Of a stretch of DNA of 64,000 nucleotides, positions 41,143 to 50,147 are shown in pieces. The stretch lies in NCBI GenBank assembly GCA_034666985.1, contig JAXDKS010000026.1, positions 67,994-131,993 of the forward strand. The letters are read 5' to 3'. The translations under genes and the position numbers were made by a program. Within the stretch, counting starts at the first letter, position 1. The number at the start of each line of letters is the position of its first letter. The notes below the pieces were generated by a model, which was not told the DNA's origin, searched no databases, and was given only the letters and a program-made list of their open reading frames with translations. The stretch comes from DATARR01 sp034666985. GTDB taxonomy: Bacteria > Acidobacteriota > Thermoanaerobaculia > Multivoradales > UBA5704.

Positions 41143-41925
41143 TCAATCCCGGAGAGCGGCGAGTATCTCAGCCACCGAAGAGGCGATCACTGACTGGCGG
41201 TGGACAGACCTGAGAACCGCCGGGTCGCCGCAGCCGACAAGCGCTGTCCTCAGGTCGTCGGCCACCACGAAGCCGCGGGCCGTCAGAACATCGATGACAG
41301 CCTCCCGAAGAGTCTGAACCTCTCCCTCAGCGCGAACCTCTTCCAGGCTGGCATAGCCTTCACGCTGAAGGAGATTGCGGAAGATGACCTGGTTCGCGGT
41401 CTCGCGGTCGTAGAGGGCCTTCACCGGCACCGGATTGGCGAGGATTCCCGGCGCCTCGAGCTGCTCATCCGGATTTACGCTCCGCATCGCCTGGCCCGGC
41501 TGGTGCACCTCCACCCGCCGCGGGCCGGTCAGTCGTACCACCCAGACGTAGCGGGTGCCGGCGGCGAAGAGCTCCTGGATCTTGATCCGGAGATCCGCTT
41601 CGTCCTGGCCGGTGTCGGCGTACTCGACCGCCAGAGGAGGAGCCCCCTGGGCCCACCCCGGCTGGTCGGGCATCTCTCCCACGGAAAGATCGGGGGCTCG
41701 CAGGACGTCCGGGGACGGGGAAAAGCCGGCATCGACGCCAACATCCTGGACCGCGGGATCGCTCGCGAGCACTCCGCCACCCACGTTCACCGCCTTTGCT
41801 CCCCGGATCCCCGTGGGCAGGCAGTGGATGGGGTGGCCGTTGGACAGCTCGTACGGGTCACCGGACCGAACCTGATCGGCGCGGAATGGTCCCTGAGACC
41901 CGGATTGCAGAGCGCTCCTCTTCAT
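41143..41925 (-). CDS. Uma2-family (DUF820) putative endonuclease
   Basis: 260 residues. The middle third carries the family pattern: VLRAPDLSVGEMPDQPGWAQGAPPLAVEYAD, then DLRIKIQELFAAGTRYVWVV, i.e. the PD-(D/E)xK-like Asp ... Glu ... Lys arrangement of Uma2 proteins, followed by RVEVHQPGQ. The C-terminal about 90 residues (RNLLQREGYASLEEVRAEGEVQTLREAVIDVLTARGF) form the helical tail often seen in this family. Their cellular role is unclear; a restriction-type nuclease fold is inferred. No good ribosome site at ATG 41925. It lies 121 bases downstream of the TIR-CHAT gene on the same strand. Confidence 0.82.
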   Translation of the reverse strand: MKRSALQSGSQGPFRADQVRSGDPYELSNGHPIHCLPTGIRGAKAVNVGGGVLASDPAVQDVGVDAGFSPSPDVLRAPDLSVGEMPDQPGWAQGAPPLAVEYADTGQDEADLRIKIQELFAAGTRYVWVVRLTGPRRVEVHQPGQAMRSVNPDEQLEAPGILANPVPVKALYDRETANQVIFRNLLQREGYASLEEVRAEGEVQTLREAVIDVLTARGFVVADDLRTALVGCGDPAVLRSVHRQSVIASSVAEILAALRD

Positions 41926-42046
41926 CGAGGAAAATCATAGCACCCCATGCCTCCCCGACGAACGTCGTCTTCTTTCAGACAAACCGCTCCCCCTTCCCCC
42001 GGCGGCCGGGGGGAGGCTGGGAGAAGAGGGTCGGGTGATGAGGGCC

Positions 42047-45000
42047 TCAACGGTGCCCCTCTGCGTCAGCGGTCCCGGAACCCGCGAGCGATTCAAGGAG
42101 GAGAGCAAGCTCCACAACATCGGCGTAGTAGAGCCGGACATCCTGAGCGAGCACTGGATCCCGGGAACCACCGATAATGGCGAGAAGGGCTTCGCGAACC
42201 GGGAGAAACCCTTCCCCGAACCAGTCAGGCGGCGGGATCAGGCGGCGTGCCGCCTCCGCTTCCTGCGCTAGAAGCGTCCGCCCAACGGCAACAATCAGCC
42301 GAGCCGTAGGGAGTTGGGATGCGCCACCATCTCGCCTATACGCAGCGTACAGTTCAATCGCCCGGGAGCGGGCCGCTGCCGCCGCCTCCGAGAAGCCGGC
42401 CTGGGTCTCGATTTCACGAAGGATGTTCCAGGTCTTCCATGGTTCAGCCGCGTGACCGAAGGGAGTTTTAAGGCGGTCTGACTGGATAGCGGCCTCGCGG
42501 GCTTCGTCCAGACGCTTGAGATTTTGGAGAGCGATCGCCAGGTTGCTGAGGGAGCGCGCCTGTGCGAAGGAATCGCCAAGCTCTTCGCGAAGCGTTGCCG
42601 CCTGCCGATGGAGTTGGGCGGCCTCTTCCCATCGGCCCGACATTGTGTAGAGGACTCCCATCTGGTCAAGAGTCGACGCCTGACCGCCCCTATTCCCAAG
42701 CTCGATCTCAATGTGCAGAGATTTCTGGTAGGCCGCCTCTGCACGGTCATAATCTACAGCCTCCTGATGCACTATCCCGATCTGATGCCACGCAGTAGCC
42801 ACGTGTTCAGGTTCATGGAGCGACTCGAACGTCTGACGGGCCTGCTCGTAGGCATTAAGAGCTTCTCGAAGACGACCTTGCAAGAATCGAATGGTTCCGA
42901 GTTGCCCATGGCCGACCGCAGCGCTTCGGCGATTACCGAACTGTTCGTCGATCGCGATGCCATGTTCATGGGCCTCAGCGGCTTCATCAACTCGCCCTAA
43001 GGCTAGTAAAGCATCCCCAAGATCGCCGGCCACTACTCCGAGCATTTTGGCTGCCGGGTCATTCCCAGACTGAGCTAACTCTGTGAACCTCGTCTCGGCT
43101 TCCCTTAGATCAGCGAGTGCGTTCGAGGCTCTGCCAGACCTATGTAGCGCTTGGCCGACTATCCAATAGGCCATAGCCCGATCGTAGGTCGAACCCTCAT
43201 AGGCATCCCCGGCCGCCTCGGCCCGCTCTTTGAGCCGCTCGGCAGCTTGGAGCACCCCTCTAACATCACCTACATTCAGCAGTTGTTCTATCTCAGCGTT
43301 GGCTGACTCAAACCGCGCACGGCTCCACTCTCCAAGGCGTCGCTCCAAGCGCTGGCGCATTCCTTCCAATTGGATGAGGACTGCTGGCCGGCCGAGGGAA
43401 CTGACGAGTAGCTGCAGACGTGCCACGCTCCCCATCGCAATATCGGCCGAGAACTCCTCCGCTTCCACCTTCTGCTCGGCTCTTGCCAGTGCAGCAAGAA
43501 AATCCTTCAGGGTCGCCTGCGTTCCCTTCGCCGCCATCTCTGCATGCTGGGAACGTATCTGATAGAGGAACCCGATCAGATCCAGCATCGCCCCAAGCCA
43601 GCGTTCCTCCATCCCGCGGCGCTCTTCCGCGGTGAGTTCGTCGGCCACCGCCGGTCCCAGAGCGGGGTCGGGAAAGAGATAGGGGCCCTCAGCATCGGCA
43701 AGTCCGAGTCCGACGAGTTGACGGCAGAGGTCCAAGGCCTCCTCGGGCTTCACCTCCAACACATGCGCGAGTGCCTCGAAATGCACACCCCCGTGGAACA
43801 CTGCAAGCGCCCGCACCTGACGACGTGCCGTCTCAGGCAGTCGGTCCAACGACAGGCGCACACTCGCCAGCAACGAGAGCTCGCGCACTCCTGGGTGGCG
43901 CTTCTCAAGCTCTGCCATGCTGCGCGCCACCGACTCCGCTGTAATCTGGAGTCCTTGCTCCGCCACGAGCGGCGCCAGCAAGACAAGGCTGCGCGCGTGG
44001 CCGCCCACTCTCTCGATGAGCTCGTCAACCCACTCCTCGCCGGCGTCACCGGCAGGGTCCCGTCTCTCCCGAGCCAGGACGCCGGCCACCAGCTCGCGGC
44101 CTTCGCGCTTGGAGAGAGGACCCAGGCGGATCGCCGGACCGTCGAGAGGTGCTGGCGGCTTCTCGCGGCTGGTGAGCAGCAGGCGAGTTTTTCCAATCTG
44201 CAACAAGCCGCTCAGCAGCGCGAGCATCTCGTCCAACCCGGGTGCGGCAGGCTGGTCCGGAGCGGGAAGTATGGATTCCAGGTTGGCGACCACCAGGAGC
44301 ACCCGTCGCTCCGCCAGCACCCGTTCCACGGGAAGACGAGCCCGGCGTAGCTGCTCTTGGGGCGTGCCAATCCCCTCTTCCTTGGCGACCGAGTAGTCCG
44401 GGACGAGTTGGCGACCCAGCCGCTCCAGGAGGAGCCGCGCGCCGGGGAGGTTCTCGACACTCGCGAAGGCGACGCGCTCGAAGCGGCGAAGGTCCAGGAG
44501 CCAGCGGGCGCACTCGACGGCGAGGGCGGTTTTTCCCTGGCCTCCTTCGCCGAGCACGGTGAGGCAGCGCTCGTCGCGGAGCCGGCGCTGGACTTCCAGA
44601 AGCTGGTGCGCACGGCCGACGAAACCATGGGCGGGCGGTGGCGGAAGCTCTCCCTCGCGCACCTTGCGCTGCGCGGCAAACTCCTGAGGGTCCACCATGG
44701 ACCCGGCCTGGAGGAGCTGACGGTCGCCCTCCTCTTCCTGGAAGAGCACAGGCACGAACCAGTCCTGAAGGTGAAGCTCTCCGTGGCCGCCGACGTCTCC
44801 GCGAGAGGGCTCGTCTCGCAGGAAGTGCTCCGCCGCCACCATGGCGGTGCCGATGCGCTCGCCCGCCGCGAGCCTCTCGTAGAAGCGGCCGACGAAGCGG
44901 CGGGCGGTCTCGACCAGCACCGCATGGGTCATGGCGAGGACCGAGGCCACGCCGGCCCGCAGCAGACGGGCGGCCACCGAGGCGGTGACCTTCTCGTCAG

Positions 45001-46369
45001 CCTTGGCGGTCTGGCAGGCTTCGAGCACGAAGAGGGGCACCCGGCGCTCCCGCAACAGCGCGCCCAACTTTTCTGCATCGACGAGCTCCATGCGCCGCTT
45101 GAGCTTGTTCTCCTCCGCGTCCTCGGGATTCTCGAAGCAGAGCATCCCCAGACCGATGCGCTGGTCGTAGATCCCATGGCCGTCGAAGTGGACTACGTGG
45201 AAGGGCCGGCCTGCCGTCTTAGCCTTCGTGAGCGCGTCCCGCAGAGCCGGGAAGGTCCCGTCTTCGAGCACCTCCAACTCGGCGCGGTGACCCAGGGGAG
45301 CGAGGGCTTCGATCAGGGGACGGGCGCTGGCCCGAGGATCGAGGAAGGCCACGCCCTCCTCCTCGGGCCTCGCGATGACCAGCAGGACGCGCAGGCGGTC
45401 CGCCGTGGGCAACGGCTCTTTGGACGACTCTCTCGGAATGCGGCGGACGACCCGGGCGCGGAGGGCGCCTTCGAAGAGGTAGCCCTCTTCATCGGCGAGC
45501 AGCTCCCAGGGAAGGGCCAGCAGGGCGGCGGCTCCGGAGCCGTCCCCCTGGGCGGGTCCAGGATCGTCTACCTCGACGACGACGCGCCGGTCGTATCCTG
45601 AGGCGCGGCGCCAGACGGAGGTCTGCTCAGCGCCCGCACCCAACGTCCGGCCGTAGAGATCGCGCCCCCATTCCGGCAGCTTGGACTCCAGGGCTCTGGC
45701 GCGGTCGCGGAAGGTCCCGAACGGCCAGCCGGGGTAGCGCTCCAGGTACCAGCGGATTTCCTCGATCTCAATGGGGCCGAGGGGGCTTTCGAAGTCGTGC
45801 CAGGCACTACGGCTCCCGGCGCCCTTCGCCGGGTTGTGGTGGAGCCGGAACCGGGCCGCCGCACGATGGCGCCCGCCCGTCTCGTCGATTCGGGCATCAC
45901 TGAACGAGATCACCAGCTCTTCGAGGAGAGGTGCCGGGGCAGAGGCTTCCGCCACGCGACCCGAGGGGGCCAGCTCGCCGAGGGCCCGGAGGATCTCCAG
46001 CACGGCGTCTTCGACCGCAGCGTCCGCAGGGATGAATACCAGCTCTTCACCCAGGAGTCGCCGGGCCGAGATCCGGCCGCCGCCGCGCAGCACAGCCAGG
46101 ACCCGGTACCCGGGGTTCTCCTCCCGGGCCTGCCGCGCCCATGCCGCCTCGCGCTCGACCCACTCGGACTCGTTCGCCGCCGGGGTCCAGAGCAGGAGCA
46201 GTCCGCGCGCGCCCTTCACCTCCTTTTCGAGGTCGTCCAAGCGATCCCCAGCGCGGAGCCCGAGCACGTCCTCCCAGACCGCGACGCCATGATCCTCCAA
46301 GGCTCGCCGCAGGGCCTGGGCCTCGGGCTTGTCCGCCGTGGCATGGGAGAGGAAGAGCTGGCCGGTCAT
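42047..46369 (-). CDS. TIR-CHAT-NB-ARC-TPR STAND protein
   Basis: 1440 residues. TIR domain 1-130 (QLFLSHATADKPEAQALRRAL, VAVWEDVLGLRAGDRLDDLE); the likely NADase Glu is E74 in SEWVEREAAW. CHAT protease domain about 290-545 with the dyad in HFDGHG (H398) and VLEACQTA (C452). NB-ARC/STAND ATPase about 580-860: P-loop GEGGQGKT (607-614), LLVVANLE Walker B and LLLTSREK sensor. Winged-helix region follows, then TPR repeats about 1080-1360 (ALLALGRVDEAAEAHEHGIAIDE, YDRAEAAYQKSLHIEIELGN, GRWEEAAQLHRQAATLREELGD). This layout is that of bacterial innate-immunity sensors: TPRs sense, STAND oligomerises, TIR and CHAT act as effectors. A dual effector is notable. Confidence 0.92.
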   Translation of the reverse strand: MTGQLFLSHATADKPEAQALRRALEDHGVAVWEDVLGLRAGDRLDDLEKEVKGARGLLLLWTPAANESEWVEREAAWARQAREENPGYRVLAVLRGGGRISARRLLGEELVFIPADAAVEDAVLEILRALGELAPSGRVAEASAPAPLLEELVISFSDARIDETGGRHRAAARFRLHHNPAKGAGSRSAWHDFESPLGPIEIEEIRWYLERYPGWPFGTFRDRARALESKLPEWGRDLYGRTLGAGAEQTSVWRRASGYDRRVVVEVDDPGPAQGDGSGAAALLALPWELLADEEGYLFEGALRARVVRRIPRESSKEPLPTADRLRVLLVIARPEEEGVAFLDPRASARPLIEALAPLGHRAELEVLEDGTFPALRDALTKAKTAGRPFHVVHFDGHGIYDQRIGLGMLCFENPEDAEENKLKRRMELVDAEKLGALLRERRVPLFVLEACQTAKADEKVTASVAARLLRAGVASVLAMTHAVLVETARRFVGRFYERLAAGERIGTAMVAAEHFLRDEPSRGDVGGHGELHLQDWFVPVLFQEEEGDRQLLQAGSMVDPQEFAAQRKVREGELPPPPAHGFVGRAHQLLEVQRRLRDERCLTVLGEGGQGKTALAVECARWLLDLRRFERVAFASVENLPGARLLLERLGRQLVPDYSVAKEEGIGTPQEQLRRARLPVERVLAERRVLLVVANLESILPAPDQPAAPGLDEMLALLSGLLQIGKTRLLLTSREKPPAPLDGPAIRLGPLSKREGRELVAGVLARERRDPAGDAGEEWVDELIERVGGHARSLVLLAPLVAEQGLQITAESVARSMAELEKRHPGVRELSLLASVRLSLDRLPETARRQVRALAVFHGGVHFEALAHVLEVKPEEALDLCRQLVGLGLADAEGPYLFPDPALGPAVADELTAEERRGMEERWLGAMLDLIGFLYQIRSQHAEMAAKGTQATLKDFLAALARAEQKVEAEEFSADIAMGSVARLQLLVSSLGRPAVLIQLEGMRQRLERRLGEWSRARFESANAEIEQLLNVGDVRGVLQAAERLKERAEAAGDAYEGSTYDRAMAYWIVGQALHRSGRASNALADLREAETRFTELAQSGNDPAAKMLGVVAGDLGDALLALGRVDEAAEAHEHGIAIDEQFGNRRSAAVGHGQLGTIRFLQGRLREALNAYEQARQTFESLHEPEHVATAWHQIGIVHQEAVDYDRAEAAYQKSLHIEIELGNRGGQASTLDQMGVLYTMSGRWEEAAQLHRQAATLREELGDSFAQARSLSNLAIALQNLKRLDEAREAAIQSDRLKTPFGHAAEPWKTWNILREIETQAGFSEAAAAARSRAIELYAAYRRDGGASQLPTARLIVAVGRTLLAQEAEAARRLIPPPDWFGEGFLPVREALLAIIGGSRDPVLAQDVRLYYADVVELALLLESLAGSGTADAEGHR

Positions 46370-46422
46370 CGCTTAAGGATATCCCTCATCCCCCGGCTGT
46401 ATTGCTTCGCTCTCCCCCTTGT

Positions 46423-46440
46423 GTTGCAATCCCCTGCAAC
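46423..46440. promoter_or_regulatory. Inverted repeat touching the start codon of the winged-helix-like gene
   Basis: GTTGCA (46423-46428) and TGCAAC (46435-46440) flank ATCCCC; the right arm abuts ATG 46441. It lies in the 71-base gap between this gene and the divergent TIR-CHAT gene, so a protein bound here could control both. No Shine-Dalgarno is visible, which also fits a leaderless start. Confidence 0.4.
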
Positions 46441-46863
46441 ATGACACGCCACGAGTACGAACGGCACAAGCAGCGCCTGGAGGAGGAGCTGCGCTCCGGG
46501 ATGGAGATGCTGGCGGCGGCCCATCGCCACCAGGTCCGGGCTCTGGAGATGGTCTGGGCGGCCACGGGTGAGGAGGGGGTGACGATCCCGCCGCCGGTGG
46601 CGGCCTCTGCGACTCCGGGGTTCGTCGCGGCTCCCCGGCCCGGGCGGCGGAAGCCGGGAGAGTTGCTCGAAGACGTGCGGACCGCGCTCGCCCAGTTGCC
46701 GGAGACCTTCAACCGCAACGACGTCTGCGCGGCCCTCGGATACAACCCGGACCGCAGCTCCCTCTACCGGGTCTTGCAGGACCTGGAGGCCGAGGGCGCT
46801 CTCGCCATGAAGAGCCGCGGCGACGGCAACGTGCCCACGACCTACAAACAGACCGGAACGTAA
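46441..46863 (+). CDS. Putative winged-helix protein divergent from the TIR-CHAT gene
   Basis: 140 residues. An N-terminal amphipathic helix (YERHKQRLEEELRSGMEMLAAAHRHQVRALEMVW) suitable for a coiled coil, a Pro/Ala-rich linker, and a C-terminal segment of about 65 residues with a helix-turn-helix pattern (FNRNDVCAALGYNPDRSSLYRVLQDLEAEGALAMKSRG) ending in a wing-like strand. It looks like a DNA-binding regulator, and its position 71 bases from the divergent TIR-CHAT gene suggests it controls that gene and itself. The family name is not recognised. The next 460 bases are the second 21-bp array and unassigned DNA. Confidence 0.7.
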   Translation: MTRHEYERHKQRLEEELRSGMEMLAAAHRHQVRALEMVWAATGEEGVTIPPPVAASATPGFVAAPRPGRRKPGELLEDVRTALAQLPETFNRNDVCAALGYNPDRSSLYRVLQDLEAEGALAMKSRGDGNVPTTYKQTGT

Positions 46864-46977
46864 CGCAGCCCCGCGTGGCTGCGACACGGAGGACGGCCCG
46901 CGCATCACCGGTGAGCCTTGCCGCGGTGTTCCCCATCGCAGGGGCATCACGCCCCCGCCTTAATGGGACATCGCCCT

Positions 46978-47230
46978 CGCGAGTTGCCTCATCGCCCTCG
47001 CGGATTTGCCTCACTGCCCCCGCGGATTGCCTCATTGCCCTCGCGAATTGCGAGATGCAATTCGTCAGGGGAATGAGGCGATTCGCCGATTGCATCAGGC
47101 CCCTCGCGAGTTGCGTGATGCAATTCGCGGATTCCATGGGGCCCCCCGCGAGTTGCGTGATGCAATCCGCGAGGGGCGTGATGCAACTCCCCAGGGCAAT
47201 GATGGAATCGGCGGATTTTGTGTGGCAATT
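46978..47230. repeat. Array 2: twelve degenerate 21-bp units
   Basis: Units begin at 46978, 46999, 47021, 47042, 47063, 47084, 47105, 47126, 47147, 47168, 47189 and 47210 (one single-base insertion in the second). Best copies are CGCGAGTTGCGTGATGCAAT at 47105 and identically at 47147. The fifth unit is strongly diverged. Frames on both strands read as heptads (RELRDAI, SANCITQ), but no start signals are convincing. It fills most of the 46864-47326 gap. Confidence 0.85.
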
Positions 47231-47326
47231 CCCGACCCCGGGGAGCCGTGTCCAGAGGGCCGTGATGCAAACCGGGGGGCGAACGGTGCGCGCGATCGGC
47301 CATAATCCCCGATCACGGGGGAGCCC

Positions 47327-47797
47327 ATGCCGTCGAGCCGCTGGAGAATCCGTCTGTTGAGTCTGTATCCGCCCTATCTGGGGGCGGGAGTGCGGGTGCG
47401 ATCTTCCCCCGACCTGCGCACGTTCGAGGTGCGGATGAAGCTCCGCTGGTGGAGCCGCAACTACGTGGGCACACAATTCGGCGGCTCGCTGTATTCGATG
47501 TGCGATCCCTTCTTCATGCTCATCCTCATGGAGGCCCTGGGACGCGACTACGTGGTGTGGGACAAGGCGGCAACCATCCGCTTCCGGCGCCCCGGGCGGA
47601 GCACGGTCAAGGCCACGTTCCAGATCCCCCAGGAGCGGATCGAAGAGATCCGCGCCGCCGCGGACGCCGAGCGGAAGGTCGAGCCCGTGTTCATGGTGGA
47701 GATCGTCGACGAGCAAGGCGAGGTGGTCGCCGAGGTCGAGAAGCTGCTCTACGTCCGCCGGAAGACCTCCTTGCCAACGCCTTCCACGGACCGCTAA
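47327..47797 (+). CDS. DUF4442 hotdog-fold thioesterase-like protein
   Basis: 156 residues. Pattern of DUF4442: LYPPYLGAGVRV, MKLRWWSRNYVGTQFGGSLYSMCDPFFMLILMEALG, WDKAATIRFRRPGRSTV, with a central hotdog helix (GGSLYSMCDP) where thioesterases carry the catalytic region. Probably a cytoplasmic acyl-CoA thioesterase-like protein; substrate unknown. GGGGAG is upstream of ATG 47327. Array 2 ends about 97 bases before it. Confidence 0.88.
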   Translation: MPSSRWRIRLLSLYPPYLGAGVRVRSSPDLRTFEVRMKLRWWSRNYVGTQFGGSLYSMCDPFFMLILMEALGRDYVVWDKAATIRFRRPGRSTVKATFQIPQERIEEIRAAADAERKVEPVFMVEIVDEQGEVVAEVEKLLYVRRKTSLPTPSTDR

Positions 47798-47849
47798 GCT
47801 AGGGCCGTCTTCTCCACGATCGATCGATTCTGATACCGAGGAACGCCGC

Positions 47850-48500
47850 ATGTCCCGACGTACCGTCTTCCTGTCCCTCCTGCTGCTCGCCGCCCCAGCC
47901 GCGGCCGACACCCTGCTGACCGTCCGCAGCAGCGTCGAAGGGCTGAAGATGGACCAGCCCGCGGGCGGCGAGGTCCGTATCTGGGTGGGCAGCGATCGGC
48001 TCCGGCGCGACGAGGGTGAGACCTCCACCATCGTCCGTCTCGACCGCGGCAAGGTCTACGTGCTCAACCACGCGGACAAAACCTACGTCGAGATCGCGGC
48101 GCCGGACCTCCAGAAGCTCGCTCCCCCGGCGGGAGCGGCCATGAAGGTCCAGGTCACCGCCACCGGCGAGACGAAGAAGGTCCGCGACTGGAACGCCCGC
48201 AAGTACAAGGTCGAGATCTCGAACCCGGAGGGCCTGCGCCTGGACACCACTCTCTGGGCCAGCAAGGACGTCGTCTCCCCCACGTATGGGCGGCTCGCGG
48301 CCACCCTGACCGCCCTCCAGCCCAACTCCACCGAATGGGCCCGCCAGATGCAGCAGATCGAGGGGTTCCCCGTGATCCAGGAGGCCGACGTCGAGATGGC
48401 CGGCAGCCGCTTCAAGACCCGCGAAGAGCTGGTGTCCGCGGAGACGAAGGAGGCCCCGGCGGGCACGTATGAGCCTCCCGCGGGGTACAGGGCAGAGTAG
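47850..48500 (+). CDS. Secreted DUF4412-like protein
   Basis: 216 residues. Signal peptide (FLSLLLLAAPAAA) followed by a beta-rich domain: GEVRIWVGSDRLRRDEG, STIVRLDRGKVYVLNHADKTYVEI and DWNARKYKVEI, the alternating strand pattern of DUF4412 proteins, possibly related to lipoprotein-carrier folds. Exported to the periplasm; function unknown. ATG 47850 has no strong ribosome site. It lies 52 bases after the DUF4442 gene. Confidence 0.8.
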   Translation: MSRRTVFLSLLLLAAPAAADTLLTVRSSVEGLKMDQPAGGEVRIWVGSDRLRRDEGETSTIVRLDRGKVYVLNHADKTYVEIAAPDLQKLAPPAGAAMKVQVTATGETKKVRDWNARKYKVEISNPEGLRLDTTLWASKDVVSPTYGRLAATLTALQPNSTEWARQMQQIEGFPVIQEADVEMAGSRFKTREELVSAETKEAPAGTYEPPAGYRAE

Positions 48501-48505
48501 GCCCC

Positions 48506-50065
48506 CTACTTCCCCTGCGAGATCTGCCGGCGCAGCAGCTCGTTCTCGAAGGCCATGCCCACCTGGGCGGTGGCCAGCTCGAGGATGTCGATGTCCTCGA
48601 TGGGCTTCTCGTTGTCGCCGTTGTCGGTGTAGATCACCGAGATCACCCGTTGGGCTCCGAGGACGGGGAAGATCACCACCTGGTTGTTCTTCGGCGGTCC
48701 CACCATGGAGCGGAAGGGCTCGGGCAGCTCGGCCTCCTCGAAGGTGAGGCTCTGCACCTCGCCGGTGTCGAGGCTGCGGCCGAGGCCGCTGTCGACCTGC
48801 AGGCTCACCTTGAGGGCCCGGGTCACCTCGGCGAGGGGGCGGCCCTTGGAGTCGCTGCCGAAGGCGCCCAGGGCCACCAGATGATCGCGCTTGACCAGGA
48901 AGAGGACGGCCCTCTCCACCGACTCCGAGATGATGTGCATGAGGTTCAGGGCCACCGTCGCCGAGATCAGCCCCGAGCGCAGGTCGCCGAAGACCCGGCG
49001 CAGGCGAGCCACGCCCGAGCGGGATTCCGGCCGCGGCGCGCCGCGCACCAGGTCGCGCCGGCTCTCGATGACGTTCTCGACGCAGGCCGACACTGCCTCG
49101 ACCTCGGCCGGCAGGGCGGCCAGCATGCCCGTCTCGTAGACCCGGGTGAAGGAGGTGCCGGGCTCGACCAGGGCGATGAACGACGCCCGCGGGCGGGCCC
49201 GCCGCAGCGCCGCCGCCTCCTCCAGCGAGGCGCCGCCGGGCCGCAGGTCGACGAGCACGATCGGTGGCGGCTCGCCGCGCGACACGATGCCCGCCTGGCC
49301 CAGCCCCACGAGCTCCACCCCCGCCACTTCGTGCTCCAGGGCCTCAGCCAGCCCCTCGGCGAAGTTGGTGTCGGCGGTGACCACGTGCAGGCGCAGCAGC
49401 TCGGCGGCGTGCTTCGGCTCCTCGAGGCCGAAGTCCGTCTCGGTATCCGCCACCACCAGGGCGGCGCTCGCTCCGGGCGTCGCCTCCAGCAGGGCGGGGT
49501 GGGTCGAATCCCCGGCCTCATAGCCACTGGCGGCGGGATCGGGACGGGTGTCGTCGCGGTTGCGCTCGTCGAAGATGCGCGCCGCTTCGAGCAGCACCAT
49601 CTGGGTATTGATGTCCGCGTCCGGCAGCACGTCGCTCGGATAGAGGGCGATGTCGTCGATGGGCCGCAGGTCGTCGATGGCGAATTCGAAGGTGCCGGTC
49701 TCCCAGACCATGACCTCGGAGACCGCCTGCTCGATCTGCTGGGCGATGACGCTGCGCAGCCCCTCGGCGTCGATGGAGCCGGAGGAGAGGAGGATCTGGC
49801 CCAGGGACCGGCGCTCGAGCTCCTCGTTCTGGGAACGGATGGCGCCGTCCAGGATGCCCCGGTCGATCATCCCCGAGGAGACCAGGAGGTCGCCCAGCTT
49901 GGGGGTGCGCGGTGCCTGGGCGGAGACCAGCCGGCCGCCGTGGAAGCCAATCATCGCCCGCTCGGTGTTGCGGGAGAGCAGGAGCGTGCCCGTCCGCCGG
50001 CCGAGATGGATGAACTGCATCACGTCGGCGACGGAGACGTCTTTGAGGCTGCCGGAGATACCCAT
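48506..50065 (-). CDS. DUF4388 protein with pseudo-receiver and GAF-like domains
   Basis: 519 residues. N-terminal DUF4388/PATAN domain (MGISGSLKDVSVADVMQFIH, GTLLLSRNTERAMIGFHGGRLVSAQ), then a second helical half with repeated LGDLLVSSGMIDRGILDGAI and LGQILLSSGSIDAEGLRSVI, a receiver-like fold (LHVVTADTNFAEGLAEALE, PIVLVDLRPGG) with the phospho-acceptor region altered, and a C-terminal GAF-like domain (RAVLFLVKRDHLVALGAFG, FPVLGAQRVISVIYTDN). It is a signalling adaptor of the kind found with chemotaxis-like and polarity systems. It lies downstream of the GAF and receiver genes on the same strand, separated by an 82-base gap. Confidence 0.85.
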   Translation of the reverse strand: MGISGSLKDVSVADVMQFIHLGRRTGTLLLSRNTERAMIGFHGGRLVSAQAPRTPKLGDLLVSSGMIDRGILDGAIRSQNEELERRSLGQILLSSGSIDAEGLRSVIAQQIEQAVSEVMVWETGTFEFAIDDLRPIDDIALYPSDVLPDADINTQMVLLEAARIFDERNRDDTRPDPAASGYEAGDSTHPALLEATPGASAALVVADTETDFGLEEPKHAAELLRLHVVTADTNFAEGLAEALEHEVAGVELVGLGQAGIVSRGEPPPIVLVDLRPGGASLEEAAALRRARPRASFIALVEPGTSFTRVYETGMLAALPAEVEAVSACVENVIESRRDLVRGAPRPESRSGVARLRRVFGDLRSGLISATVALNLMHIISESVERAVLFLVKRDHLVALGAFGSDSKGRPLAEVTRALKVSLQVDSGLGRSLDTGEVQSLTFEEAELPEPFRSMVGPPKNNQVVIFPVLGAQRVISVIYTDNGDNEKPIEDIDILELATAQVGMAFENELLRRQISQGK

Positions 50066-50147
50066 GGGATCACAGTTTGACGGTTAATGGAGAATGGCGA
50101 ATGGCGGCCGGGCGGTGCCAATCCTCGGTAAAGACAGGTGCGGGAGA

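Noticed and set aside
46709..48052. Minus-strand frame with heptads over array 2
   Set aside because: It runs antisense through the DUF4442 and DUF4412 genes, which are well supported; no ribosome site.
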